Assembly (NCBI GenBank): GCA_002317355.1
Contig: DCJC01000054.1
Location: 43,404-107,403, forward strand
Length of the DNA stretch: 64,000 nt
Direction: 5' to 3'
Source: Prevotellaceae bacterium UBA1710
GTDB lineage: Bacteria > Bacteroidota > Bacteroidia > Bacteroidales > Bacteroidaceae
A program made the position numbers and the translations under genes. Below, in pieces: positions 26,238 through 33,977 of this stretch. How positions within the stretch are numbered: the first letter of the stretch is position 1; every line of letters begins with the position of its first letter. A model generated the notes under the pieces. It made no database searches. It saw nothing but the letters and a program-made list of their open reading frames with translations, and was not told where the DNA came from.

Positions 26238-26972
26238 CTAATACAACTCTACCGGAATCTTTGCCTTAGCGTTCTCGAAGTCCTCTACGGTATCAAGTTC
26301 GCATGAGAAGAGTTCGGTGACATCGAGTACCTTGTATGTCTGGTTCTTTGCAAGAAGACGCTCGAAGGCAAGTTCGTAGAATTTGTTCTCAAGATGCTCT
26401 TCATTCATCATTGGCTCAAGTTCTGCGTAGAGCGCTTTGGTGTACTCCTTACCCATCTTCTCTATTCCGAGACTCTCGCCTGCAGCATCAGCCACACGAC
26501 ATGTCTTGCTTATTTCGAGAATTGATCCTTCCTTGTCAACAACCACTTTCATCTCCTCTTCTCCGAGTTCGTGCCTGATGAGTGTGAGAACATTATCCGA
26601 CTTATTGGCAAGTACTCGTGCTACAATCTCTGGGTCATAGAGTAGGTCACTATCGAGAAGCAGAATTTCCTCGTTCTCTGCCTCTGGACGAGCCAGCCAT
26701 AGAGAGTAGATATTGTTGGTTGAGTCGAACACTTCATTGTGGATGAAAGTGACCTTTATACTATTGGCATACTGCTTTGCAACAAAGTCTTCAATCATCT
26801 CATGAAGATAGCCTGTGACGATAACGAACTCTGTTATGCCATTCTTTATCAACGCGTCCATAGAACGTTGAAGAAGACAACGTTCGCCAACTTTCAATAG
26901 GCACTTAGGAGTATTATTTGTCAGCGGACGAAGGCGTGAAGCCATACCTGCTGCAAGGATAATTGCTTTCAT
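26238..26972 (-). CDS. Nucleotidyltransferase, LicC/PntC-like cytidylyltransferase
   Basis: A 244-residue cytoplasmic enzyme with the N-terminal signature LAAGMASRLRPLTNNTPKCL, containing the nucleotide-binding G-x-x-x-R and the Lys of the PK motif. A LLLDSDLLYD block near residue 104 supplies the metal-binding Asp. Short members of this group couple CTP to phosphocholine, phosphoethanolamine or aminoalkylphosphonates; sugar-1-phosphate nucleotidyltransferases also look like this. Position between a PLP enzyme and a LicD gene favours the LicC/PntC-type role, by inference. Confidence 0.75.
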   Translation of the reverse strand: MKAIILAAGMASRLRPLTNNTPKCLLKVGERCLLQRSMDALIKNGITEFVIVTGYLHEMIEDFVAKQYANSIKVTFIHNEVFDSTNNIYSLWLARPEAENEEILLLDSDLLYDPEIVARVLANKSDNVLTLIRHELGEEEMKVVVDKEGSILEISKTCRVADAAGESLGIEKMGKEYTKALYAELEPMMNEEHLENKFYELAFERLLAKNQTYKVLDVTELFSCELDTVEDFENAKAKIPVELY

Positions 26973-27043
26973 TTGTAAATTATAAATAATAAATAGGGAA
27001 ATATGTCTTGCGACATTTGTGCTTGAAAGTAAACTGACATTTT

Positions 27044-27179
27044 GGGAAAGTAAATTGGAAGTAAATTAATTCAGTAAATTATTTTTTCTAAAAATTATTT
27101 CTTTCTTGAAATTAATTTCCTGTGGCGAATGCCACTTAAGATAATTTACTGACACAATTTACTTTAAATTTACTTTCTC
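27044..27179. repeat. Long imperfect hairpin built from AGTAAATT words
   Basis: Left arm 27044-27081 and right arm 27142-27179, about 31 of 38 positions complementary. Each arm has three AGTAAATT words with mirrored spacing of 11 and 13 bp. The loop contains a small GTGGC-GAAT-GCCAC hairpin. It lies in the 220-bp gap between the aminotransferase-like and nucleotidyltransferase genes of one operon. Confidence 0.8.
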
Positions 27180-27194
27180 ATTATTTTTTACTTC

Positions 27195-28232
27195 TTACTT
27201 CTCAAGTGCAACTTTCTTGATTGTGTCAACGACAACCTGAATCTGCTCTCTTGTGCCGAGTGTGATGCGGAGGCAATCCTCAAGTCCCTTGTCACCCATG
27301 AACTTGATCTTGTACTGTTTCTCTGCCATTGCTTTCTGAAGGCGTTCTTTGATCTCGGTTGGATACTTGATGAGGATGAAGTTTGCAACACTCTTGTAAA
27401 CCTTGAAGCCTGGAATATTGCCAAGTTCCTTCTTGAACAACTGGCGGTCCCATTCCATATCATCAGCAACCTTACGATAGTGGTCGTCACTCTCAAGTGC
27501 AGCAATGGCAACAGCCTCAGTGAAGCGGTTGTAGCCAAGATACTTGTTGGCATAGCTGAGGAAGTTCTCGTGTCCCTTACCCATGAAACCGAATCCCATA
27601 CGCAAACCTGGAAGTCCGTAGAACTTACTGAGGGTACGAGAGATGATGAGGTTTGAGTATTTGCTCACGAGAGGAGCGATATAGTCGGTGTCGGTAGTGA
27701 TGAACGAAGCGTATGCCTCGTCGATGAGTACCATAGTGTCCTCTGGAATGTTCTCCATAATCTTGCCGATCTCCTCAGGTGTGAGGCAGTTGCCTGTAGG
27801 GTTGTTAGGAGATGCGAGAAGTAGCATGCGAGGGTGGATGCGGTTGGTGTACTCTATCACCTCATCGACATCGTATGCGAAAGTGTCATCCAACTGATGC
27901 AGAGGGTACATCTCAAAGTTACCGCCACACTCACCTGCGATGCGGTTGTAGTACCACCATGAGAACTCAGGAATGAGGATTGTCTTGTTGTCACCCTTCA
28001 TCAAGTAGTAGTGAACGGCATTCTTCAGAATATCCTCACCACCATAGCCGAGAAGAACCTGCTCTTCCGGTACGCCATAGATCTCTGAAAGACGAACAGA
28101 CACGATGCTCTTCTTGCCTTCGTCATAGATTCGGGTGTAGAAGCACAATGTCTCAGGATCAAAGTTCTTGATTGCATCAATAACCTTCTGTGAAGGCTTG
28201 AAGTTGAATTCGTTTCTGTCGAGAAAATTCAT
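27195..28232 (-). CDS. HisC/CobD-like PLP enzyme (aminotransferase or phospho-amino-acid decarboxylase)
   Basis: A 345-residue fold-type I PLP enzyme. PNNPTGN near residue 140, IDEAYASF near 168 and the PLP lysine in SRTLSKFYGLPGLRMGFGF near 200 are clear. LRITLGTREQ near the C-terminus carries the substrate-binding Arg. Automatic labels would be histidinol-phosphate aminotransferase, but no other his gene is here. Related enzymes in surface-glycan clusters decarboxylate phosphoserine to phosphoethanolamine or make serinol phosphate, which would suit the neighbouring cytidylyltransferase and LicD. That role is an inference. Confidence 0.82.
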   Translation of the reverse strand: MNFLDRNEFNFKPSQKVIDAIKNFDPETLCFYTRIYDEGKKSIVSVRLSEIYGVPEEQVLLGYGGEDILKNAVHYYLMKGDNKTILIPEFSWWYYNRIAGECGGNFEMYPLHQLDDTFAYDVDEVIEYTNRIHPRMLLLASPNNPTGNCLTPEEIGKIMENIPEDTMVLIDEAYASFITTDTDYIAPLVSKYSNLIISRTLSKFYGLPGLRMGFGFMGKGHENFLSYANKYLGYNRFTEAVAIAALESDDHYRKVADDMEWDRQLFKKELGNIPGFKVYKSVANFILIKYPTEIKERLQKAMAEKQYKIKFMGDKGLEDCLRITLGTREQIQVVVDTIKKVALEK

Positions 28233-28252
28233 AGTCTTTATATTTCGCTTTT

Positions 28253-28672
28253 TTATTTTGTTTCTTTTTCTGTCTTATTGACTGCAAACCTCACTACGAG
28301 GAAGTTTGTCACCATACTTATCAGCAATGTTGGAACGTATGCTATGCGGTCGGGAATACCTGCCATATCCACGAATATCCACATGAGTGACATCCTCACT
28401 ACGAAGAGGTTAAACATGTGGGCAGCAATAACGCCCATGAGGTTGCCTGCAGAAGGTTTCTTCTTGAAAGTCCAGTATATCGTAAGCAGATAGTTCACGA
28501 TGAGGCTTATGCAATAGCCTGATACGAGTGCTATCTGATATGAGGCGAACATCCTGACGAGGTAGAAGATGCACGCATCGAGTGCCGTTGCTATGACTCC
28601 CACGATGCAGAATCTTATGAACTCGCCAACCTTTGGGTCGCTGTTATATATTTCCTTTATTGATTTTCCCAT
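28253..28672 (-). CDS. GtrA-family membrane protein
   Basis: A 139-residue protein with four hydrophobic helices and the GtrA opening FIRFCIVGVIATALDACIFY. GtrA proteins are small inner-membrane proteins linked to flipping or handling of undecaprenyl-phosphate sugars for O-antigen modification. Twenty base pairs upstream of the PLP enzyme on the same strand. Function here is by analogy. Confidence 0.85.
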   Translation of the reverse strand: MGKSIKEIYNSDPKVGEFIRFCIVGVIATALDACIFYLVRMFASYQIALVSGYCISLIVNYLLTIYWTFKKKPSAGNLMGVIAAHMFNLFVVRMSLMWIFVDMAGIPDRIAYVPTLLISMVTNFLVVRFAVNKTEKETK

Positions 28673-28700
28673 TGTCTTTTATTGGCAGATGGCAGGTTGC

Positions 28701-28730
28701 TAATTACTAATTACTAATTCCAAATTTCCT
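28701..28730. repeat. 7-bp-period array
   Basis: TAATTAC, TAATTAC, TAATTCC and AAATTTC in register, between the GT4 gene and the GtrA gene. Confidence 0.65.
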
Positions 28731-28770
28731 AATCGCAAATGGCAGATTGGCATTCCCCAACCGCCTACCG

Positions 28771-28845
28771 GCTCCCTCTCTACGGGAAGTCCGATGTTGA
28801 TTACATCGGAGTATGTGTCAGAGGGCGGGGGGAGAGGCTTTTGTA
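28771..28845. repeat. GC-rich dispersed repeat, interrupted copy c, with hairpin
   Basis: CTCCCTCTCTACGGGAAG and GAGGGCGGGGGGAGAGGC halves are separated by a TCCGATGT/ACATCGGA hairpin (28790-28810) that spans the stop of the GT4 gene. The last residues of that protein (SLSPRPLTHTPM) come from this repeat. Confidence 0.6.
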
Positions 28846-29919
28846 CATCTCCATCACCTGCTTTGTCAATGTCTCTGGAGTGAACATCCTGCGGGCGTAT
28901 GCCTCCATCTTTTTTCCGACATCAAGTGCATGAGCCTTGTCTGCACACAAGCTATCAATATGTCTTGCCATCTGTTCGGCAGCATCTGCAGCATGTGGGT
29001 CTATAAGACATGCATCTGGTCCTGCAGCCTCAGGCAATGAAGATACCGTGGTTGTGATTACTGGTGTCTGCTGAAGTGCTGCTTCCACAACAGGCAGTCC
29101 GAAGCCTTCGTAGAATGAAGGATAGATGAATGCCATCGCCTTAGTGTAGAGAGCTTGAAGCAATTGGTTGTTGTGTATGCTTGTCTCTATCCTCGTGTAT
29201 GCCTCAAGTGAGTTCTTGGCAATGAATGCCTCGCACTCCTTGCGATATTCCCTTCCGTTGCCCACAATGAGCAGAAGCGGACGGTTTTCCTTCGGTATCA
29301 TGGCAAGTGCCTTGAGTGCTCCGAGGAGGTTCTTACGGGAATTGATGCTTCCGACATAGAGAATGAAAGGTGGCAGACCTTCCTTGCCGAAATGCTCTGT
29401 GATGAGTTTGTTGCATGTGTCTTCTGCAAGTGGTGTGTAGTAATACTCCTGCACAGGCTGGTAGATGACCTTCACGTTTTCTTCCTTCACGCCATAGAAT
29501 CTGATCACATCATTCTTCGTTGACTCAGAGATTGCAAGTACCTTGTCTGCTCGTCGGCATGAACTGCCATACTTCCAGTCGTAGATCTTTCTGTCTGCCC
29601 AGTGATACATATCCGGGAATGTGAGCCACGCTACATCATGAATTGTCACGATGGAAACTGGGTAATGCGTGTTAGGTGATAGGTGATGGCGGTTTGGCAA
29701 GTCGAATGGCAGTTCGTTGCTAAGTCCATGGAATATGTCGCAACCATCTTTTGCCGCTTTCTTTCCGAGTGAGAAAGTACGAGCGAGCGATTTCTCATCA
29801 TAGAGTACGAACTCGTTCTCTGGGAAGAGCTTCTGCAAGCCCCCAACCAGAGTACGGCTGTAGTTGCCCAATCCCGTTTGGTTATGATAATATCTCTTAG
29901 CGTCGAATCCTATTTTCAC
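28801..29919 (-). CDS. Glycosyltransferase family 4 (GT-B, mannosyltransferase-like)
   Basis: First gene of the leftward envelope operon, 372 residues, with a GTG start at 29919 preceded by GGAAAG. GT4 hallmarks are the N-terminal GLGNYSRTL glycine motif near residue 17, ILYVGSINSRKNLLGAL near 196, and the E-x7-E block PSFYEGFGLPVVEA near 280. It transfers a sugar from an activated donor to a surface-glycan intermediate; donor and acceptor are unknown. The extreme C-terminus is repeat-derived and probably dispensable. Confidence 0.87.
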   Translation of the reverse strand: MKIGFDAKRYYHNQTGLGNYSRTLVGGLQKLFPENEFVLYDEKSLARTFSLGKKAAKDGCDIFHGLSNELPFDLPNRHHLSPNTHYPVSIVTIHDVAWLTFPDMYHWADRKIYDWKYGSSCRRADKVLAISESTKNDVIRFYGVKEENVKVIYQPVQEYYYTPLAEDTCNKLITEHFGKEGLPPFILYVGSINSRKNLLGALKALAMIPKENRPLLLIVGNGREYRKECEAFIAKNSLEAYTRIETSIHNNQLLQALYTKAMAFIYPSFYEGFGLPVVEAALQQTPVITTTVSSLPEAAGPDACLIDPHAADAAEQMARHIDSLCADKAHALDVGKKMEAYARRMFTPETLTKQVMEMYKSLSPRPLTHTPM

Positions 29920-29954
29920 TCTTTCCGAATTTTATTTATTATATAAATAGCGTG

Positions 29955-29985
29955 CAAAATTACTCATAATTTTCCATATTTGCAA
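29955..29985 (-). promoter_or_regulatory. Predicted promoter of the leftward envelope operon
   Basis: Minus strand TTGC (29985-29982), 19 bp, TAATTTTG (29962-29955), then CA. Leader about 30 nt. Confidence 0.6.
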
Positions 29986-30268
29986 CTATTTAGGTCGAAA
30001 ACCTCAAGAAAGCCTGAAATATCCGTCTGCTTGTCGGTAAAAAGCAAGCCACAGCTTCATTTCAAGGTGGTTGTTTGCTTCATGATTATGGTTGTTGCAT
30101 AGGAACTTTACTGATAGAGTTAACGTCAAGTCTGAGAATCTGGAATTGTCATGCAATTATTCCTTTTTCTCATGTGTTTTTCTTTCTCAACTAATGTTGG
30201 TGTGCTTGTACTTTTGTTTTCCTCTTTTCCCTAAGAAACCAGCCATTTCTTAGGCTATTGGTAGGGAG

Positions 30269-30367
30269 CTACTCCATCGCTACTCCATCGCTACTCCATC
30301 GCTGGTCCATCGTTTCGATGGAGGAACGATGGAGAATTGATGGGCAAGCGATGGAGATGATTCGGAG
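30269..30367. repeat. 11-bp-period array with orientation switch (array 1)
   Basis: Three CTACTCCATCG units and CTGGTCCATCG (30269-30312) are followed in the same register by TTTCGATGGAG, GAACGATGGAG, AATTGATGGGC and AAGCGATGGAG (30313-30356), perhaps one more to 30367. The second half is the reverse complement style of the first, so the array folds as a long imperfect hairpin. It lies between divergent genes; the rest of 29986-30478 holds no coding frame. Confidence 0.9.
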
Positions 30368-30478
30368 GAATAGCGGTTCCAGAGTGGACAATGATTGAAC
30401 TTATGTTTAGATTTCTTGCTGAATGTTAATTCTTGAGTTAAAATACTGTTAAAAGCATTTTGTTTGTGTGCTATTTTG

Positions 30479-30486
30479 TATTTTTG
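30479..30486 (+). promoter_or_regulatory. Likely -7 element before the Spy-like gene
   Basis: TATTTTTG followed by C, 42 bp before the ATG. The -33 TTTG at 30459 gives only a 16-bp spacer, so the match is partial. Confidence 0.45.
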
Positions 30487-30527
30487 CTCTTGATTATGTG
30501 AAACTAAATACATTAAGACTAAAAAAT

Positions 30528-31130
30528 ATGAAAAAAATCAGCCTATTTATTTTTATGTTGGCCATGGTTGTGGTCACTGCTGTTGCACAGCCTCATGGAA
30601 GACGTGGTGGTATGAGGATGATGATGCCGGATTATAGAAATCCTGACTCAACAGCAACGGTAATAGCACAAGAGATGAAACTTGAAGGGGAATTGAGTGC
30701 TAACTTCGTTTCTTTGTATGCCGCCTATCTTGGTGAGTATAAGAAAATTGATGAGATACTGCCTATGCGCATGCCTCGTGGTGAGCGTGGACAACGCCCT
30801 ACTGAAGAGCAGATTAAGCAGATGCGTGAGATAATGGAAACACGTGAAACTGTAGTATCAGAAATGCGTAAGATATATGATCAGAAGTTTACTGACTTAC
30901 TCGGTGCTGATAAGTTCGCTCTCCTTCAGAAAGTAGAGCAGGAACAGCAAGAGAAGAGAATGCAGGAGATGAGGAAGCGTTTTGCTGGTCGCAGAGGTGG
31001 TCGTAGAGGCGGCGGCTTTGGAGGTGGTTTCCAGGGTGGAGACAATGATTCCCAAGGCGGTGGCGGCTTTGGCGGTGGAGATGATTCCGATGGAGGTGGC
31101 TTCGATGGCGGCTTTGGTGGTGGTTTCTAA
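30528..31130 (+). CDS. Spy/CpxP-like periplasmic protein with glycine-rich tail
   Basis: A 200-residue exported protein from the ATG at 30528 (MKKISLFIFMLAMVVVTAVA, cleavage after AQ). Residues about 45-155 form charged, Gln/Glu-rich helices (EEQIKQMREIMETRETVVSE) like the Spy/CpxP chaperone fold or related LTXXQ proteins. Residues 160-200 are an Arg-Gly segment and then a Gly/Asp/Phe repeat (GGGFGG, GGDNDSQGG, GGGFDGG). The tail is low complexity and likely disordered. Chaperone function is inferred from fold resemblance only. Confidence 0.65.
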   Translation: MKKISLFIFMLAMVVVTAVAQPHGRRGGMRMMMPDYRNPDSTATVIAQEMKLEGELSANFVSLYAAYLGEYKKIDEILPMRMPRGERGQRPTEEQIKQMREIMETRETVVSEMRKIYDQKFTDLLGADKFALLQKVEQEQQEKRMQEMRKRFAGRRGGRRGGGFGGGFQGGDNDSQGGGGFGGGDDSDGGGFDGGFGGGF

Positions 31131-31150
31131 TAAGACTGCATATTGATATG

Positions 31151-31187
31151 AAAAAGAGTTCCGTAATTTCTGCGGAACTCTTTTTGC
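31151..31187. terminator. Strong bidirectional terminator
   Basis: AAAAAGAGTTCCG (31151-31163) and CGGAACTCTTTTT (31173-31185) form a perfect 13-bp stem with A- and T-runs on both sides, between the Spy-like gene and the convergent ispF. Confidence 0.92.
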
Positions 31188-31303
31188 GTCTTAAATGTCA
31201 GTCTGATGAATTCATGACGATTTGCAGCAAGCTGCTTTTTACTGACCAAATTGTAGAGGAATTCATCGAATTGACATTTCTTATGATGCCATGATGAAAA
31301 ATC

Positions 31304-31861
31304 TTACTTGCTGATTAATGCAACACAATATGCGGAGATGCCTTCCTGGCGACCTGTAAAGCCAAGTTTTTCGGTTGTTGTAGCCTTGATGCTGATGTTA
31401 TCTGGGTCGGTGTTCATTACCTGAGCCAGGCAAGCACGCATCTCCTCAACGTGTGGGTTGAGTTTTGGTTTCTCGGCACAAACCGTACAGTCGATATTTC
31501 CAACGGTATAGCCCTTTGTAGCAATAAGATCAATAGTCTTGCGAAGAAGAATCTTTGAGTCGATGCCATCTGTCTCTGCAGCTGTATCAGGGAAGTGATA
31601 ACCTATGTCCCGCATGTTTGCAGCACCAAGAAGTGCATCGCAGATAGCATGGATGAGTACATCGGCATCACTATGACCGAGAAGTCCAAGTGTATGTTCT
31701 ATTTTGATACCTCCGAGCCACAGATCGCGGCCCTCTACAAGTTGATGGACATCATAGCCCATACCAACTCTAATACAGAGACCCCTCCCCGGCCCTCCCC
31801 ATAAAGGGGCGGGAGTAGTTTGTGCTGCTCCCTGTACTGTTTCGTTATTTTCTTCTTTCAT
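31304..31861 (-). CDS. ispF: 2-C-methyl-D-erythritol 2,4-cyclodiphosphate synthase with repeat-derived N-terminus
   Basis: Fifth step of the MEP isoprenoid pathway. Zinc and substrate motifs are GYDVHQL, GHSDADVLIHAICDALLG and the late TEKLGFTGRQEGI. At 185 residues it is about 25 longer than usual. The extension runs to residue 28 and contains TPAPLWGGPGRGL, the in-frame reading of the GC-rich dispersed repeat at 31779-31820. No ATG, GTG or TTG lies between the repeat and the essential IRVGMGYDVHQL strand in this frame, so the repeat must be translated unless a rare ATT start is used. Downstream of aminopeptidase P on the same strand. Confidence 0.95.
   Translation of the reverse strand: MKEENNETVQGAAQTTPAPLWGGPGRGLCIRVGMGYDVHQLVEGRDLWLGGIKIEHTLGLLGHSDADVLIHAICDALLGAANMRDIGYHFPDTAAETDGIDSKILLRKTIDLIATKGYTVGNIDCTVCAEKPKLNPHVEEMRACLAQVMNTDPDNISIKATTTEKLGFTGRQEGISAYCVALISK
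31779..31820 (-). repeat. GC-rich dispersed repeat, copy d, inside the ispF N-terminus
   Basis: In minus-strand direction it starts CTACTCCCGCCCCTTTATGG. It forms an inverted pair with copy e at 31933-31972. Confidence 0.85.
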
Positions 31862-31932
31862 TTTTATTTTGTATTTTTTTTTATATTCTTGGTGTCTTGT
31901 TGTTTATGTAGCTTTTTTATTTGAAAAGTGTA

Positions 31933-31972
31933 ACTACTCCCCTCCCTTTATGGGAGGGGTAAGGGGGTGGTC
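31933..31972 (+). repeat. GC-rich dispersed repeat, copy e, over the aminopeptidase P stop codon
   Basis: ACTACTCCCCTCCCTTTATG followed by GGAGGGGTAAGGGGGTGG. The hairpin CCCTCCC-TTTAT-GGGAGGG supplies the stop (TAA) of the leftward gene. Confidence 0.85.
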
Positions 31973-33738
31973 TTTTCCTTCAACCACCCCCTATCTTCCT
32001 CATCCTCAAGCAGTGGCAGTAGCTCTTCACGTACTCGCTTGTGATAATCGTTGAGCCATTCAATCTCTTCTGGGCGCATCATTTCGAGAATGATAGGCTC
32101 GGTGTCTATCGGACAAAGCGTGAGAGGCTCCATCTGGAGGAATCTGCCGAACTCAGTCTCCTTGTAAGGAAGGATGATCATAGTGTTCTCGATGCGAACT
32201 CCAAAACGACCTTCAAGATAGAGACCTGGTTCATCGGTAACTGTCATATTCGCACGTAGCGGACATGATTTCCATTGCATCCTTATCTGATGAGGCCCTT
32301 CATGCACGTTGAGATATGAGCCAACTCCATGACCTGTACCGTGAAGATAGTTCATGCCCTCTCGCCACATATCCATTCTGGCAAGAGCATCAAGTTGGGT
32401 ACCTGAAGCTCCATCTGGGAACTTGAGCATAGCGAGTTGGATGTTACCCTTGAGCACGAGAGTATAGACTTTCCGTTGCTCGTCAGTCAAAGGACCGAGT
32501 GCTATGGTGCGTGTGATGTCTGTTGTCGCATCCTGATATTGTGCACCACTATCGAGAAGCAGGAATCCCTCTGGTCGAACTGGTATATCTGTCTCTGCTG
32601 TAGGCTCATAGTGAACGATAGCACCATGTTCCTGATAGGCGGAGATAGTGTCAAAACTGATATCCCGGTAGAGTGCTTGCTCTGCTCTAAGAGATGTAAG
32701 TTTGCGGTCGATGCTAAGTTCGGTCTCTCCACCTTTCTCAACAGCAGGCTTGAGCCATCTGAAGAACTTGACAAGAGCCACTCCATCACGTTTCATTGCC
32801 TCACGGAAACCAGCAACCTCAGCCTCGCTTTTGATAGCCTTCATGAATGGTATCGGACTTGCACAATCCTCTACTTTTACTTGTATATCTTTAAATAAGG
32901 TGTAGCAGGTTGAGGATTTGTCGAGCATGATGTTATAGCCTTTGTATGCCTTCAGTGCCTTGCGCACATTCTCGTAAGGTTCAACCTTAACCTTAATTGA
33001 GTTAAGGTAGCTCTTTACCTCTGTCTTGAGTTTCTTGTCGTTGACGAATAGGGTAGTGGAGTCTTCTTCCATCAGCAGATAGCTGACAAAGACAGGGTTG
33101 CAATGAACGTCACTTCCACGAAGATTGAGTGTCCATGCAATGTCGTCAAGGGCAGAGACGAGAAGTCCGCAGGCATGCTGTGAGCGTATCGCTTTTCTGA
33201 TACGTTCAAGTTTGCTCTCAGCAGTCTCGCCAGCATACTTCAATGGCTGAATCTCAATAGGATTGAGGGGTATCTCCGGACGGTCATTCCATATTTCTGC
33301 AAGCGGGTCAAGATTTGTGGTGACTGTTATTCCGCCCTCCTTGCGAAGTTCAGCAATCAGGTTTTCTGTCTCACTTGCGCTCATCACCATACCATCAATG
33401 CCAACGCATGTTCCACCGCTGAAACTAAGTTTGTTGCCAAGCCATTCTGAGATGCTTGGAGTGCCTTCTACGCCATCTTTCATGAGAGAGAAACCTGTGC
33501 CTTCAAGTTGCTCGTTGGCTGCAATGAAATAGCGTGAGTCAGTCCATAGGGCAGCTTCATTGAGAGTGACTACAGCTGTACCAGCAGAGCCGTTGAAGCC
33601 GGAAATCCACTCTCGGCCTTTCCAATGGTCGGGAACATATTCTCCGTTGTGCGGGTCTGTGCTTGGAAAGATGAATGCATCTATGCTCTCGCGTCTCATC
33701 AGTTCGCGAAGGGCTGAAACTCTTTCTTGGATGTTCAT
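31948..33738 (-). CDS. Aminopeptidase P family protein (Xaa-Pro aminopeptidase, M24B)
   Basis: A 596-residue two-part creatinase-like N-region plus pita-bread metallopeptidase, of the long eukaryote-like APP type. Metal ligands are visible in LLLDSGAQYQDATTDITRTI near residue 402 (Asp ligands), GTGHGVGSYLNVHEGP near 475 (His ligand), and the two Glu blocks TDEPGLYLEG near 513 and RIENTM near 532. It removes N-terminal residues before proline, probably in the cytoplasm, as no signal peptide is seen. The last residues (KTTPLPLP) and the stop are from the GC-rich repeat. Confidence 0.92.
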   Translation of the reverse strand: MNIQERVSALRELMRRESIDAFIFPSTDPHNGEYVPDHWKGREWISGFNGSAGTAVVTLNEAALWTDSRYFIAANEQLEGTGFSLMKDGVEGTPSISEWLGNKLSFSGGTCVGIDGMVMSASETENLIAELRKEGGITVTTNLDPLAEIWNDRPEIPLNPIEIQPLKYAGETAESKLERIRKAIRSQHACGLLVSALDDIAWTLNLRGSDVHCNPVFVSYLLMEEDSTTLFVNDKKLKTEVKSYLNSIKVKVEPYENVRKALKAYKGYNIMLDKSSTCYTLFKDIQVKVEDCASPIPFMKAIKSEAEVAGFREAMKRDGVALVKFFRWLKPAVEKGGETELSIDRKLTSLRAEQALYRDISFDTISAYQEHGAIVHYEPTAETDIPVRPEGFLLLDSGAQYQDATTDITRTIALGPLTDEQRKVYTLVLKGNIQLAMLKFPDGASGTQLDALARMDMWREGMNYLHGTGHGVGSYLNVHEGPHQIRMQWKSCPLRANMTVTDEPGLYLEGRFGVRIENTMIILPYKETEFGRFLQMEPLTLCPIDTEPIILEMMRPEEIEWLNDYHKRVREELLPLLEDEEDRGWLKEKTTPLPLP

Positions 33739-33807
33739 GATAAGCTTATTATGTACGTTGAAAATGATAAGGTGAGTCTTTCTTTGACTTTTGTCAATTA
33801 GACTTTA

Positions 33808-33838
33808 CAAAGATACTATATTTTATTATATTCTGCAA
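33808..33838 (-). promoter_or_regulatory. Predicted promoter of aminopeptidase P-ispF
   Basis: Minus strand TTTG (33838-33835), 19 bp, TATCTTTG (33815-33808). Good match; divergent from mdh. Confidence 0.65.
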
Positions 33839-33879
33839 AAGAAAAGACGAAAACATGCTCTTTTCTCGGGAAAAAACAT

Positions 33880-33887
33880 TACCTTTG
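33880..33887 (+). promoter_or_regulatory. -7 element of the mdh promoter
   Basis: TACCTTTG followed by CA, about 90 bp before the mdh start; the -33 word is not clear (TTTTC near 33861). Confidence 0.55.
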
Positions 33888-33977
33888 CATTGCAAACGGC
33901 ATAAAAAGGGGGTATGTTTCCGCTTTTATGCTCATGAAGAAATAGTTATACAACAATTCAATAAACATTTAACAACA

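Noticed and set aside
27195..28232. Histidine biosynthesis hisC
   Set aside because: The fold fits, but no other his gene is near and the operon is for envelope glycans, so the gene symbol was not given.
30269..30367. CRISPR array
   Set aside because: Units are 11 bp with no unique spacers, reverse orientation half way, and no cas genes are near. The same holds for the arrays at 46669 and 57049.
30280..30513. Minus-strand 77-codon frame
   Set aside because: It runs through the 11-bp array and promoter region; no protein-like features.
33855..33977. N-terminal extension of malate dehydrogenase
   Set aside because: The extension includes the -7 promoter element at 33880 and is not protein-like; the ATG at 33978 gives the exact family N-terminus.
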